Source of the DNA: an uncultured Lachnospiraceae bacterium
GTDB lineage: Bacteria; Bacillota; Clostridia; Lachnospirales; Lachnospiraceae
Direction: 5' to 3'
NCBI GenBank assembly: GCA_902761665.1
Contig: CACWLA010000016.1
Coordinates: 1 to 40,968 of the forward strand
Length of the DNA: 40,968 bases
The notes beneath the pieces were generated by a model. The model had not been told where the DNA came from and made no database searches. It saw nothing but the letters and a program-made list of their open reading frames with translations. Shown here piece after piece: positions 34,800-40,968 of this stretch (the first letter of the stretch is position 1; every line of letters starts with the position of its first letter). The position numbers and the translations under genes are program-made.

Positions 34800-35381
34800 A
34801 TGCTGCAGACGGAAAGACTGATCCTCCGCGGCTGGGAAGAAAGCGACGCGGAGAGCTGCTTCGCCTATGCGAAAGATCCGGACGTCGGACCGATCGCGGG
34901 CTGGCCGGCGCATAAGGATGCCGCGGAAAGCCTGGATGTGATCCGGAACGTGCTGCGCGTTCCGGAGACCTATGCGGTCTGCCTGAAAGAGGACGGGAAG
35001 GCCATCGGGGCCATCTCCCTGAAAATGAAAGGGCGTACCGATTTCACGGAAAGGGACGACGAATGCGAACTCGGCTACTGGCTCGGCAAGCCGTTCTGGG
35101 GCCGGGGCATCATGCCGGAAGCCGGCCGGGAGATCCTGCGCCATGCGTTTGAGGATCTCGGGATGACAAAAGTCTGGTGTGCCTACTACGACGGCAACCT
35201 GAAGTCGAAGCGCGTGCAGGAAAAACTCGGTTTTCGCTATCAGTGGACGAGCGAAGGCGTGGACGTTCCGCTGATGCATGAAAAAAGGACCGGCCATGTG
35301 AACGCTTTGACAAAGGAAGAGTGGCAGGAGGATGAACATGCGCTATCGAACATTGGGAAAGACAGGACTGAAGGTCAGTGA
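34800..35381 (+). CDS. GNAT-family N-acetyltransferase
   Basis: The 193-residue protein resembles the RimJ/RimL group of GNAT enzymes, which transfer acetyl from acetyl-CoA to an amine. Typical features are MLQTERLILRGWEESDAESC at the start, ELGYWLGKPFWGRGIMPEAG (acetyl-CoA site with the R/Q-x-x-G-x-G/A-type loop written here as WGRGIM) and NLKSKRVQEKLGFRYQ. The substrate may be a ribosomal protein N-terminus or a small molecule; it cannot be told. It overlaps the aldo/keto reductase-like gene by 44 bases. Confidence 0.9.
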   Translation: MLQTERLILRGWEESDAESCFAYAKDPDVGPIAGWPAHKDAAESLDVIRNVLRVPETYAVCLKEDGKAIGAISLKMKGRTDFTERDDECELGYWLGKPFWGRGIMPEAGREILRHAFEDLGMTKVWCAYYDGNLKSKRVQEKLGFRYQWTSEGVDVPLMHEKRTGHVNALTKEEWQEDEHALSNIGKDRTEGQ

Positions 35382-36483
35382 GATCGGTTTCGGTGGGGAA
35401 TGGCTGGAGCGCCACGACGAGGCGGAAGCCGTGGAACTGCTGCGCCATGCCGGGGAAAAGGGCGTCAACATCGTCGACTGCTGGATGCCGGACCCGAAAT
35501 CCCGGGACATCATCGGGAAGGCCATGGAAGGAAAGCGCGAAAAATGGATCGTGCAGGGGCATATCGGCTCCACCTGGCAGAACGGACAGTACGTCCGCAC
35601 ACGGGACGTGAAGCAGGCGGCCGCAGCCTTTGAAGACATCCTGCGGCGCATGAAGACCGATTACATCGATCTGGGCATGATCCACTACGTGGATGAGCAG
35701 GCGGACTGGGACCGCTGCATGAATTCGGATTACATCGAATACGTCCGGAGTCTGCACGAAGAAGGGAAGATCCGCCACATCGGGATCTCCACGCACAATC
35801 CAAGGATCGCGAAACAGGCCGCCGAATCCGGCTTCATCGAAATGATCCTGTTCTCGGTCAATCCCGCCTTTGACATGCGGCCTGCTACGGAAGATCTGGA
35901 CAGCATGTTCGAAGGCTACGACAAAGCGGACTACAGCGGCATCGACCCCGAGCGGGCAGCGCTTTATCAGCTCTGTGAAGAGAAAAACGTAGGCATCACC
36001 GTGATGAAAGGCTTCTTCGGCGGGCGCATGTTCGACGCGAAGACCTCGCCTTTCGGCGTCCCGTTCACACCGCTGCAGTGCATCCATTACGTGCTGACGA
36101 GGCCAGGCGTTTCTTCGATCCTCTGCGGTTTTGATACAAAAGAGCAGGTGGACGCCGCCGTCGCCTATGAGACGGCTTCGGACGACGAGAAGGACTACGC
36201 GTCCGTGATCGCCTCCGCGCCGCTGCATGCGTACACGGGACAGTGCACCTACTGCGGACACTGCAGGCCATGCCCGATGAACATCGACATCGCCATGGTC
36301 AACAAGTTCTATGATCTGGCCGTGCAGCAGCCTAAAGTCCCCGAAAGCGTGAAGGCGCACTATGAGGCGTTGGGGACGACCGCTTCTGCCTGCATCGGCT
36401 GCCGGGGGTGCGAGAGCCGCTGTCCCTTCGGCGTGCAGGTCGCGGAACGAATGATAAAGACTGCGGAACTCTTCGGCTGCTGA
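35338..36483 (+). CDS. Aldo/keto reductase-like protein with two C-terminal 4Fe-4S sites
   Basis: The 381-residue protein has an aldo/keto reductase TIM barrel (MRYRTLGKTGLKVSEIGFGG; DYIDLGMIHYVDE; IRHIGISTHNP) and a ferredoxin-like C-terminus. The cysteine sets are Cys303/306/309/312 (CTYCGHCRPCP) and Cys352/355/358/362 (CIGCRGCESRCPFG). Asp47 and His116 of the usual Asp-Tyr-Lys-His tetrad are visible. The Tyr position falls in WMPDPKS and the Lys position in VQGHIGS, with neither residue present. Activity as an ordinary NADPH reductase is therefore doubtful; an electron-transfer role is possible. AGGAGG (35326-35331) lies six bases before ATG 35338, which is preferred over ATG 35332. A terminator follows the stop. 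Confidence 0.88.
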   Translation: MRYRTLGKTGLKVSEIGFGGEWLERHDEAEAVELLRHAGEKGVNIVDCWMPDPKSRDIIGKAMEGKREKWIVQGHIGSTWQNGQYVRTRDVKQAAAAFEDILRRMKTDYIDLGMIHYVDEQADWDRCMNSDYIEYVRSLHEEGKIRHIGISTHNPRIAKQAAESGFIEMILFSVNPAFDMRPATEDLDSMFEGYDKADYSGIDPERAALYQLCEEKNVGITVMKGFFGGRMFDAKTSPFGVPFTPLQCIHYVLTRPGVSSILCGFDTKEQVDAAVAYETASDDEKDYASVIASAPLHAYTGQCTYCGHCRPCPMNIDIAMVNKFYDLAVQQPKVPESVKAHYEALGTTASACIGCRGCESRCPFGVQVAERMIKTAELFGC

Positions 36484-36497
36484 CCGGTGCATTGCGC

Positions 36498-36532
36498 AAA
36501 AAGGCTTCCCTGCGGGGAAGCTTTTCGTTTAT
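36498..36532 (+). terminator. Intrinsic terminator of the acpS-tex-aldo/keto run
   Basis: GCTTCCC and GGGAAGC (36504-36510/36515-36521) form a 7-bp stem around TGCG, flanked by an A-run and TTTTCGTTT. With the A-T pairs it extends to 11 bp with one bulge. The next gene starts 83 bases later, and I see no convincing promoter in between. Confidence 0.8.
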
Positions 36533-36614
36533 CATGAACAAAGCGGAAAAATTCTGCCCGCTTAGTAACCTGAGTACCCGGAATGCCGACTGTTTATGCA
36601 GAGGAGGCTTAGCC

Positions 36615-37175
36615 ATGACGGATGAGAGAATGACCGAACTGTTTTGGGAACGGTCGGAAAGCGCGCTGGAGGAAGTGCAGAAGCACTATGCTCCGTCGCT
36701 TTATTCTCTTGCCATGCGTCTGCTGAACAGTCCCGAGGATGCGGAAGAGATCGTGAACGACACCCTGCTTGCTGCCTGGAACAGCATTCCGCCGAACCGG
36801 CCGGAATCGCTGAAGGCCTATCTGTCTGCCGTCTGCAGGCGGCGCGCCATGGACCGCCTGGATCTGCTGCGGCGGGAGAAGAGAGGCGGCGGGGAGATCC
36901 CGCTGGCGCTTGAGGAACTGGAAGAGACGCTGCCGTCGGGAAGCGACGGACGGGACTGGGCCGGAGAGATCAGCCTGAGGGATTCGCTGGAACGCTTCGC
37001 CGACGGGCTGAAACCGCTGGAAAGGAACGTTTTTCTGCGCCGCTACTGGTACATGCTGAGCGTGGAAGAAACGGCTGCGTCCTGTGGGATCTCGCCCGGC
37101 TATGCCAAAGTCCTCCTCCACCGTTTACGGAAAAAACTGAAAGCGCAGCTGGAAAAGGAGGAGCAGCATGGATAG
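36615..37175 (+). CDS. ECF-type RNA polymerase sigma factor
   Basis: The 186-residue protein has sigma region 2 (YSLAMRLLNSPEDAEEIVND, TLLAAWNSIP) and region 4 (ERNVFLRRYWYMLSVEETAA, SCGISPGYAKVLLHRLRKKL). It lacks regions 1 and 3, as in extracytoplasmic-function sigma factors. It would redirect RNA polymerase to stress or envelope genes. AGAGGAGG precedes the ATG at 36615. It overlaps by eight bases a gene for a single-span membrane protein, the normal place for its anti-sigma factor. Confidence 0.92.
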   Translation: MTDERMTELFWERSESALEEVQKHYAPSLYSLAMRLLNSPEDAEEIVNDTLLAAWNSIPPNRPESLKAYLSAVCRRRAMDRLDLLRREKRGGGEIPLALEELEETLPSGSDGRDWAGEISLRDSLERFADGLKPLERNVFLRRYWYMLSVEETAASCGISPGYAKVLLHRLRKKLKAQLEKEEQHG

Positions 37176-38946
37176 CCGGGATATACTGAAGGAACTGGGA
37201 GAGATCCGCGGATCGCTGATCGACGATGCGGACCCGGAGAAGGAGACGGACTCTGCAGGCAGGCGAAGCAGCCGGCCGGCCCGCAGATGGATCGTCCGGG
37301 GGATCGGCGCGGCTGCCGCCGCGGCTCTGGTCATCCTGGCCGTGTGTTTGTCTGACGGAAAGCCGCAGGTGACGGATCCGGCAGGCACGTCCGGATCAGA
37401 GACCCTGACGAATGAAGAAGCCAAACAGCAGGTTCCGGACAGCAATATGCAGGGAGAAGTCAAACAGTCGATTTCGAATGACGATCCGCTGGAAATAATC
37501 AAACAGCAGCTTCCGAAAGGCAATATGCATGGAGAAGCCGAGCTTGCCTGGTTTTCCGAGCGTGAACTGCTGATGCGGGCTGACTTGATCGTCCGCGGAA
37601 AAGCAGAAGCAGCAGAAACGTATCAACAGCCGCTGAAGGGACCGATGGAAGGATATTTTCAAACGTTTGTGATCCTGACCATCTCAGTCCAGGATGTTCT
37701 TCGGGGCGACGGCGCGCAGCCTGGTGAAACGATCCGTCTTGCCGTCAGTGATCTGAGCGGTTATGATTCGGCGCTGAAGCAGGCGGCTCCCGGCGCGGAA
37801 GGGATCTTCCTCATGCATGAAACGGAGCCCTGGGCGGAGGCACTTAAGGAAAGAGCGGCATTCATTGCCGGGGACGGCGTCCGTTTTGCCGTGTGGCAGA
37901 AGAATGATTCGTTAGTCTATGAGCGGGCGGCATTTACCGGCTTGCAGACAGACTGGACGCTGGAGCAGGCAGCCGATTATTTCCGCGGCGTCATCGGGGA
38001 TGAGGATCCGTCCATGCCGGAAGATTTTGCGGTATATTATGAGATCCGCAGCTTCGGGGAGAACGCGGACTATGATACCTGCCGGATCTATGACAGCGCG
38101 GCGGGAACCTGGCATCATGAGTTTTACCGTTTCGTTTCTCCGCAGGAGGCGGAGCGTGTCATTGAGGATCTCAGTTTTGAACCGCTGCCGGAAACGCTCC
38201 GGGATGTCTACCGCAGCTATTTAAAGCTGAAAGACCTGCCGGAAACGCACGAAGAGGCAGCCGAAGGCCGCGAACTAACGGAACTCGTGCTGCGGTTTAC
38301 CGCAGACGGCAAGGTCCATGAATACCGTTACACAAGCCCGTATCTGCAGTATATGGGCTCGATGAGAGAGCCGCTTGCCACCATGAATGCGGTCCTGTTT
38401 GAGATCACGCAGCTGACGACGATGGACAGGGCATTCGTGCAGGCATTGGATGACAACACTGTAAAACATAAGGATCTGGACGCCAAGATCGTTTCCTTCG
38501 AATCCTTCCGGGAGATGGAAGATTATGCAGACGTGATCGTCCGCGTGACGAGGGAAGAGCAGGAAACGCCGGTAATTGTACGAAGCGGTGAAAACATCGT
38601 TTCCGGGTTCACGTTTTCACAGGTCCGGATCGAAAAGATCCATAAAGACAAAACCGGCAGGCTGCAGGCCGGCGCGTCCATCCGTGTTCTGGAAAACGAG
38701 TTTTACGATGAACAGTCAAAAACGGTCTATCATGTGGCTGGCTACAGCATGATGAAGGAGGGCGCTCCGTATCTTCTGTTCCTGAAAAGGAATACATACA
38801 GTGACGGAGAAGATTACTACACTGCCGCAGGCGTCCACTTCGGGACGGTCTCGCTTTCCGCGGACGGGAGGACTGCCCGCGGTTACGATGAAACGGTCTT
38901 CCGGCCGTTCTGGGACGAGGCAAAGAAAAAGTACGCGGCGGATTAA
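37168..38946 (+). CDS. Single-span membrane protein, probable anti-sigma factor or sensor
   Basis: The 592-residue protein has a short cytoplasmic N-terminus (about 35 residues), one transmembrane helix (about 38-60, IVRGIGAAAAAALVILAVCL) and a long extracytoplasmic part I do not recognise. Position, overlap with the sigma gene and topology suggest it holds the sigma factor at the membrane, though no zinc-binding HxxxCxxC motif is present. Just after the membrane helix a block is imperfectly duplicated: KQQVPDSNMQGE and KQQLPKGNMHGE, 32 residues apart. The extracellular part has two similar-looking regions (SERELLMRADLIVRGKAEAA and FREMEDYADVIVRVTREEQE), each followed by VILTISVQDV or FTFSQVRIEKI. 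This suggests two copies of one domain. Confidence 0.78.
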   Translation: MDSRDILKELGEIRGSLIDDADPEKETDSAGRRSSRPARRWIVRGIGAAAAAALVILAVCLSDGKPQVTDPAGTSGSETLTNEEAKQQVPDSNMQGEVKQSISNDDPLEIIKQQLPKGNMHGEAELAWFSERELLMRADLIVRGKAEAAETYQQPLKGPMEGYFQTFVILTISVQDVLRGDGAQPGETIRLAVSDLSGYDSALKQAAPGAEGIFLMHETEPWAEALKERAAFIAGDGVRFAVWQKNDSLVYERAAFTGLQTDWTLEQAADYFRGVIGDEDPSMPEDFAVYYEIRSFGENADYDTCRIYDSAAGTWHHEFYRFVSPQEAERVIEDLSFEPLPETLRDVYRSYLKLKDLPETHEEAAEGRELTELVLRFTADGKVHEYRYTSPYLQYMGSMREPLATMNAVLFEITQLTTMDRAFVQALDDNTVKHKDLDAKIVSFESFREMEDYADVIVRVTREEQETPVIVRSGENIVSGFTFSQVRIEKIHKDKTGRLQAGASIRVLENEFYDEQSKTVYHVAGYSMMKEGAPYLLFLKRNTYSDGEDYYTAAGVHFGTVSLSADGRTARGYDETVFRPFWDEAKKKYAAD

Positions 38947-38970
38947 GCCGCTGCACGGCAGAACAACTAA

Positions 38971-39003
38971 AAAGGATGACAGCGGAGTCCGCTGTCATCC
39001 TTT
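38971..39003. terminator. Convergent intrinsic terminator
   Basis: AAAGGATGACAGCGG (38971-38985) pairs perfectly with CCGCTGTCATCCTTT (38989-39003) around a three-base loop. It stands between the + strand sigma/anti-sigma genes and the - strand carboxypeptidase and can end both. Confidence 0.92.
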
Positions 39004-39016
39004 GCTTTTGCGTCTT

Positions 39017-40768
39017 TTACAGATGGATCTGAGCCTTTGCCGTTCCGGCTTTTTCCTGCGCGGCCGTGACGGTGATGACGTCGCCGGGTTTCCCTTTGAC
39101 GATCCAGCTGAGCGTCTTCTTCGCGGGCGCTGCGGCGCCGGTCGAGATGTTGCCGTAGAACCAGACGCCGGTGACGCTCCGGCTGAAACCGGAAAGCGAA
39201 GGGATCTCCTCCGTCTCTTTTCCGGAGAGAAGAGAGAGGCCGGATTTCACTGCGGGGCCGCCGTCAGATGCCTCGACGCCTTTCGCTGCGCCTTCTTCGT
39301 CCGCGCCTTCGGCAGAAAGAGAGACCTTTACCGGTGCCGCCTTCTTCAGGGAGACCGCTTCATCGGTCAGGTTAGTCGGAAGATACCCGCGGTTCCCGAC
39401 GGTGACGCTCAGTTTATAAACGCCTTCCGCGAGCTTTTCGGACGCAGCCTTTTCAATTACCAGTTTCGGACAGGCGAGCGCAAAGCGGATGTTGAAGCGG
39501 GTGTCGTTTTCACACTCCGCGAGCAGGAAGGCCGGCGGCGGGTTCTGGTGCGTAAACTTGGTGCAGAAGCCGCCGATCTCCACCTGTCCGAAAACGGGAT
39601 GATCGTACGGTGTCCAGTCCAGCCAGTACTCCGGCGCGTTTTCTTTTACCCACTTCACGCAGGCGGCGAAGCGCTCCAGTTCCTTCTTCGGGTCTTCCTC
39701 CTTCGTGTTCCAGTCGACCGGGACGCCGGCCGCCTTCGCAATGTCCCAGAACTCCACCGTGTAGGCGGGGATCCCCTGCGACTGATAGAACCAGTCGTCG
39801 AGCGCGCCGCTGTCGTATGTCTCCTGATCGCCGATGAAGGTGTCGAAAATGTTCATGGGAAGGTAGCCGAGTTCCTGCTGCCCCATCTCCGCGATCGCCT
39901 TGAAGGCGGCGATGTCTGCTTCCGGAGCGCTTTTTGCAGAGCGTGTTCCCGGCGGATAAAGCAGGAGGCCGCCCGAAGTATGGCCGATGGCGGCGCCGCC
40001 GATGTTCGGATGCGCCAGAACGAAATCGACTACGGCCTTCGTTTCCGGGTTGCTGAGCGGGTACGGCCCCGCACCGGGCTGTCTGGCGTCCGGGAACCAG
40101 CCGAGCGGGAAGTTCCGGTTGAAATCGAGGCCCCAGGCGCTCTTTTTCAGCTTCAGGTTCTCGCTTCCGTCATACTCCTCCAGGATCCCCTCGGGAAAGA
40201 TGTCGTAAAAGCAGCCGTCCACCTCGTCCGGCGCGCGGAGCGTCATCAGGCTCTCATCCGCGGGATCCTTCTTCCAGGCGCCGTAGGGCGTCGGGATCCG
40301 CATCATGCGGATGACGCTGTCGCCGTCCAGATCTTCGGGATAAAGTCCGCCGGGCTCCGGCTGATACTCACGGTTCACGCTCCGGAGCGTTAGAGGCGTT
40401 GTCAGATAGGTCTCGGCGCCGTCCGGAGAAACGCGCGGCAGCACGTACAGGCAGTATTCGTCGAGGAGTTTCGTCGCCGCCCTGTCGCTTCCGTAACCCG
40501 TCAGCAGCCAGTCGACGGTGTGCATCGCCGCCATGGAGGAGGTCACCTCGCCGGCGTGGATGTTGCCGTCCAGATACCAGCCGGGCTTGGACAGGGCAGG
40601 CCCGGTTTTCTGATTGGTCAGCGTGACCAGGTACTGGTTCCGACCCTCCGCCGTCACGCAGTTCACGTTCAGTTCGGCAAGTTCCGGGTACTTCTTCGCG
40701 AAGTATTTCAGGCAGCTTTCCAGCTCTTCATAAAGGTAATAGTGATCGTAGGCAAACGTCGTTTTCAT
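39017..40768 (-). CDS. M14 family zinc carboxypeptidase-like protein
   Basis: The 583-residue protein has an M14 carboxypeptidase domain. Zinc ligands His71 and Glu74 are in GNIHAGEVTSS; GLDFNRNFPLGW carries the substrate Arg/Asn site, IGHTSGGLLLYPPG the third ligand His and YTVEFWD the catalytic Glu. The last 150 residues form a beta-rich region with low-complexity Gly/Ala/Glu stretches. There is no signal peptide (MKTTFAYDHYYLYEE), so it appears cytoplasmic. AAAGGAG lies before the ATG. It starts 20 bases after the end of an amino-acid ABC transporter ATPase gene and is probably co-transcribed with it, which suits breakdown of imported peptides. Confidence 0.92.
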   Translation of the reverse strand: MKTTFAYDHYYLYEELESCLKYFAKKYPELAELNVNCVTAEGRNQYLVTLTNQKTGPALSKPGWYLDGNIHAGEVTSSMAAMHTVDWLLTGYGSDRAATKLLDEYCLYVLPRVSPDGAETYLTTPLTLRSVNREYQPEPGGLYPEDLDGDSVIRMMRIPTPYGAWKKDPADESLMTLRAPDEVDGCFYDIFPEGILEEYDGSENLKLKKSAWGLDFNRNFPLGWFPDARQPGAGPYPLSNPETKAVVDFVLAHPNIGGAAIGHTSGGLLLYPPGTRSAKSAPEADIAAFKAIAEMGQQELGYLPMNIFDTFIGDQETYDSGALDDWFYQSQGIPAYTVEFWDIAKAAGVPVDWNTKEEDPKKELERFAACVKWVKENAPEYWLDWTPYDHPVFGQVEIGGFCTKFTHQNPPPAFLLAECENDTRFNIRFALACPKLVIEKAASEKLAEGVYKLSVTVGNRGYLPTNLTDEAVSLKKAAPVKVSLSAEGADEEGAAKGVEASDGGPAVKSGLSLLSGKETEEIPSLSGFSRSVTGVWFYGNISTGAAAPAKKTLSWIVKGKPGDVITVTAAQEKAGTAKAQIHL

Positions 40769-40788
40769 GGACGGCTCCTTTCGGGGAT

Positions 40789-40968
40789 CTACAGGACCTG
40801 CGCAAGGAATTCCTGCGTTCTGGGGTTTTTCGGATGATCGAAGATCTCTTCGGGCGTTCCGGATTCGGCGATCACGCCGCCGTCGATGAACAGCACGCGG
40901 TCGGAGACCTTCCGGGCAAAGCCCATTTCATGCGTGACGATCACGCAGGTCATGCCGCTTTCCGCGAG
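40789..40968 (-). CDS. Amino-acid ABC transporter ATP-binding protein, C-terminal end
   Basis: Only the last 59 residues are in the window; the gene begins beyond base 40968. The translation, [20 protein letters not shown] then [20 protein letters not shown] then [17 protein letters not shown], is the H-loop and C-terminus of polar amino-acid ABC ATPases (GlnQ/ArtP group). The switch histidine is in VTHEMGFA, and [13 protein letters not shown] is the diagnostic tail. The protein powers uptake of an amino acid from a periplasmic or lipoprotein binding protein. It is followed 20 bases later by the M14 gene. Confidence 0.93.
   Translation of the reverse strand, partial: LAESGMTCVIVTHEMGFARKVSDRVLFIDGGVIAESGTPEEIFDHPKNPRTQEFLAQVL

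Noticed and set aside
38801-40393. 530-codon + strand open frame opposite the M14 gene
   Set aside because: It crosses the convergent terminator and overlaps a clear M14 protein on the - strand; it has no motif or ribosome site.

Overview
The window is a GC-rich stretch (around 60% by eye) of a bacterial chromosome. It encodes about 33 densely packed genes, nearly all on the + strand. A T-box leader, an IleS2-type isoleucyl-tRNA synthetase, a membrane pyrophosphatase, a phosphate butyryl/acetyltransferase and strong AGGAGG ribosome binding sites point to an anaerobic member of the Bacillota, probably a gut or rumen clostridium-like organism. A finer placement is not supported. There are no rRNA, tRNA, CRISPR or insertion-sequence genes.

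Layout. (1) 1-585 is the end of an alanine/glycine:cation symporter. (2) 660-11655 is a T-box-controlled operon, ileS - glycogen phosphorylase - valS - murI - M18 aminopeptidase, closed by a perfect 16-bp hairpin that also ends a converging 52-aa small gene. (3) 11688-12955 holds that small gene and a LysR regulator, divergent from promoters that share one -35 region. (4) 13041-16070 holds the ion-pumping pyrophosphatase hppA and a phosphotransbutyrylase-family gene. (5) 16092-18099 is a two-gene unit: a protein with eight VY[AM]GP-type repeats and two C-terminal zinc ribbons, translationally coupled to a radical SAM/SPASM enzyme, followed by a 23-bp RNA hairpin. It looks like a peptide-modification (RiPP-like) system that I do not recognise. 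(6) 18133-20532 is a tandem pair of CNNM/CBS membrane proteins. (7) 20574-23027 holds an unknown 181-aa protein, a compact structured RNA of about 130 nt, a stand-alone 425-aa reverse transcriptase and a truncated metallo-beta-lactamase-fold gene. The RNA plus reverse transcriptase resemble retrons or DRT2-type antiphage systems in architecture. (8) 23000-30965 starts at a good promoter and holds a 46-aa protein, a zinc-ribbon/TPR membrane protein, the dTDP-L-rhamnose genes (rmlA, rmlB, rmlD, rmlC), a polyisoprenyl-phosphate sugar-phosphotransferase and two family-2 glycosyltransferases. This is a rhamnose-containing surface-polysaccharide locus. (9) 30969-36527 holds acpS, a DUF2752 protein, tex, a DUF1796 protein, a GNAT acetyltransferase and a 4Fe-4S aldo/keto-reductase-like protein, ending at a terminator. 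(10) 36615-39003 is an ECF-type sigma factor and its probable membrane anti-sigma factor. (11) 39017-40968, on the - strand, holds an M14 carboxypeptidase preceded by the end of an amino-acid ABC transporter ATPase.

The two most promising novel systems are the VYAGP-repeat/radical SAM pair (16092-17989) and the structured RNA/reverse transcriptase pair (21213-22678). Both assignments rest on sequence patterns read by eye; no database search was possible.
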